Positions 63,005-64,000 of a stretch of 64,000 nucleotides of DNA are shown here, one piece after another (the first letter of the stretch is position 1; each line of letters starts with the position of its first letter). Source of the stretch: CAXBOO01 sp963977425 (GTDB taxonomy: Bacteria > Bacteroidota > Bacteroidia > Flavobacteriales_D > Luteibaculaceae); the NCBI GenBank assembly GCA_963977425.1, contig CAXBOO010000004.1, forward strand, positions 1 to 64,000. Reading direction: 5' to 3'. A model generated the notes under the pieces. That model was not told where the DNA came from. It searched no databases and worked only from the letters and a program-made list of their open reading frames with translations. Position numbers and translations under genes: made by a program.

Positions 63005-63488
63005 AACTTGTAGTGTTAGGAATGAATAAAAGTTTGCTACAACGCAGCGGAATCGATAATCAACGTTCACCGAGATTATGGAAAATCCAAGCCGGGGGTA
63101 GCTCGATTTAGTTTCCGTTAGGGGGGGGACGCAGTCCGGGTAGTTAACTAGATTAGTTCCACAAAAAAATTTTATAAATAAATATTTTGATGGGAAGTAA
63201 TAGTAATACATACCATCTCGCAAACAAGTACTATCGATGAAATGCCCATTAGACGTAGTAGTACAGAAATTCAAAATAGATAAACAAGATCAAAACATCC
63301 GCTTAACCCATAATTACAGCGCCAAATTGTTACTTTTGGCAACAACTATAACTAGTTGTGCTTCATGCAAAAAAGAGAAAACTGAACTTTGAATGTTAAC
63401 GGAATTGAAATATGACAAAATCAAACTGACATACTAAACTATCTGAATGCCCCCGCTTCGCATTTTTAAGATTTCTCTTCCAACCCGC

Positions 63489-63539
63489 ATTTGGCACATT
63501 TGCAAAGCATACAAACCAAGCTTTACAAAAGAGCCAAAT
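63489..63539. repeat. Nested inverted repeat upstream of the XRE gene
   Basis: ATTTGGC (63489-63495) pairs with GCCAAAT (63533-63539), and inside it GCAAAGC (63502-63508) pairs with GCTTTAC (63520-63526, one mismatch). The spacing is nearly symmetric, giving a cruciform or RNA stem with an internal loop. Its role is unknown. Confidence 0.55.
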
Positions 63540-63577
63540 CTCTCCTATTCAAACAAGGAAAAAGATACATGAAAATG

Positions 63578-63599
63578 TATATTTGTCAATATTTGACAA
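63578..63599 (+). promoter_or_regulatory. XRE promoter with overlapping operator
   Basis: The perfect -7 box TATATTTG (63578-63585) overlaps the palindrome TTGTCAA-TAT-TTGACAA (63583-63599), 18 bp before the XRE start codon. The layout is that of an autoregulated controller (C-protein) promoter. No TTG element is seen at -33, which would fit an activator-dependent promoter. Confidence 0.65.
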
Positions 63600-63617
63600 G
63601 TCATAAACAAAAAAGCC

Positions 63618-63914
63618 ATGAATTTCGGTGAACGTATAAAAGAGCTTCGGGAAAGCAAAGAGCTTCTGCAAAGGCAGTTGGCAGCAACCCTTGAAATCGA
63701 TACACCCATGTTCAGTAAAATAGAACGTGGCGAAAGAAGGGCGAAAAGAGAACAAGTAATCATTTTAGCCGAATTACTCAGTGCTGATGTTCAGGAATTA
63801 CTAACGCTATGGTTAGCTGAACGAGTTTATGAATTGGTGAAAGATGAAGATGTTGCTTCGAATGCTCTGCAAGTAACCGAAGACAAGTTAAAATATAACC
63901 AACATAAGGATTGA
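63618..63914 (+). CDS. XRE family transcriptional regulator
   Basis: A 98-residue protein with an HTH_3 domain at about 5-60 (RIKELRESKELLQRQLAATLEIDTPMFSKIERGERRA read as helices 1-4) and a helical tail. In Bacteroidota this short XRE form, with LLQRQLA and SKIERGERRAKR, often precedes restriction-modification or helicase-type defence genes. The next gene starts 3 bp after its stop, so it is the first gene of an operon that leaves the window. Confidence 0.92.
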   Translation: MNFGERIKELRESKELLQRQLAATLEIDTPMFSKIERGERRAKREQVIILAELLSADVQELLTLWLAERVYELVKDEDVASNALQVTEDKLKYNQHKD

Positions 63915-63917
63915 TTT

Positions 63918-64000
63918 ATGCCAATAGAACCTGGACAAATAGTTAAAAACCTTATACCTAATGAGCCTGTAACAGTGAACCAAATACAGCCTTTGGGTTC
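63918..64000 (+). CDS. N-terminus of a truncated gene, possibly a defence helicase
   Basis: An open frame begins at the ATG 63918, 3 bp after the XRE stop, and runs off the right edge: MPIEPGQIVKNLIPN then EPVTVNQIQPLG. The GQIV...V.V..I.PLG pattern resembles the small beta-domain at the start of large SNF2-type helicases of some defence systems, but 27 residues do not prove this. Only the existence of the gene is well supported. Confidence 0.55.
   Translation, partial: MPIEPGQIVKNLIPNEPVTVNQIQPLG

Larger units (their letters stand above)
63005..63617. other. Non-coding control region of the element
   Basis: This is 613 bp without a convincing gene. It contains a run of eight G (63121-63128) in a GC-rich island (about 63090-63140) that stands out from the AT-rich surroundings, a nested inverted repeat (63489-63539), and the promoter/operator of the XRE gene (63578-63599). 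An oriT or a small RNA cannot be excluded, but neither is shown. Confidence 0.5.

Noticed and set aside
63085..63175. A tRNA-like or riboswitch structure in the GC-rich patch
   Set aside because: No cloverleaf arms could be paired and no conserved riboswitch core was recognised.
63005..63274. Upstream extension of the hypothetical gene at 62627-63004
   Set aside because: The extra 90 residues are Tyr/Phe/Cys-rich, cross a G8 run and GC-rich patch, and precede a good ATG at 63004. They were treated as non-coding.
58876..64000. A prophage
   Set aside because: No capsid, terminase, tail or lysis genes are visible. The integrase, RepA-like and short RadC-like genes fit a conjugative or mobilizable element better, although the right part is not seen.

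Overview
The window is a chromosomal segment of a low-GC Bacteroidota, most probably a member of the Flavobacteriales. The signs are type IX secretion system (T9SS) and gliding genes (a SprE/PorW-like lipoprotein, a PorP/SprF protein, a PorE-like OmpA protein, T9SS type A and type B sorting domains), promoters of the Bacteroidota form TTG-N20ish-TAnnTTTG, a split ATP synthase locus without atpD/atpC, and families such as DUF4837, DUF4292 and DUF3078 that are typical of this phylum. No rRNA, intact tRNA, insertion sequence or CRISPR array was seen.

Layout. 1-14722 (mostly minus strand) is core cell-envelope and housekeeping: LysM transglycosylase, gatA, tatA, an EnvC-like factor, DUF4292 lipoprotein, TPR protein, sugar nucleotidyltransferase, dut, a polysaccharide flippase, a crotonase and a very large sensor kinase. 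14778-24645 (minus) holds a T9SS cargo protein, then the atpBEFHAG operon preceded by two small membrane proteins, a bactofilin and the SprE/PorW lipoprotein. 24756-43528 (plus) carries an active M23 peptidase, a GH3-family protein, an operon of giant T9SS adhesin + PorP/SprF + PorE-like protein, a VWA protein with acidic repeats, and a tightly overlapping operon dxr-rseP-antiporter-LytTR regulator-DUF3078-Hpt-like protein-FAD oxidase-methylmalonyl-CoA epimerase. 43525-50574 (minus) is a six-gene operon (Hpt, receiver, LtaS-like sulfatase with TPR, TPR+YaiO-type barrel, HEAT protein, processive GT2) that looks like a dedicated surface glycan machine with its own phosphorelay parts.

50774-58610 holds a 20-cysteine lipoprotein, a C1 peptidase, a compact defence cassette (type IIG restriction-modification enzyme, AbiH, and a membrane-anchored PD-(D/E)XK nuclease) and proC. 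At 58717 a 20-bp fragment matching the 3' end of a tRNA on the minus strand marks the left attachment site of an integrated element. Its tyrosine recombinase, HTH protein, RepA-like ATPase, RadC-like protein and a large inverted repeat follow. The element continues past the right edge, where an XRE regulator with a palindromic operator precedes the truncated first gene of what may be a further defence operon.

The parts most worth following up are the restriction/AbiH/membrane nuclease cassette, the phosphorelay-linked glycan operon, the attachment site with its prediction of an intact tRNA beyond the window, and the regulatory palindromes in the element and at the adhesin promoter.
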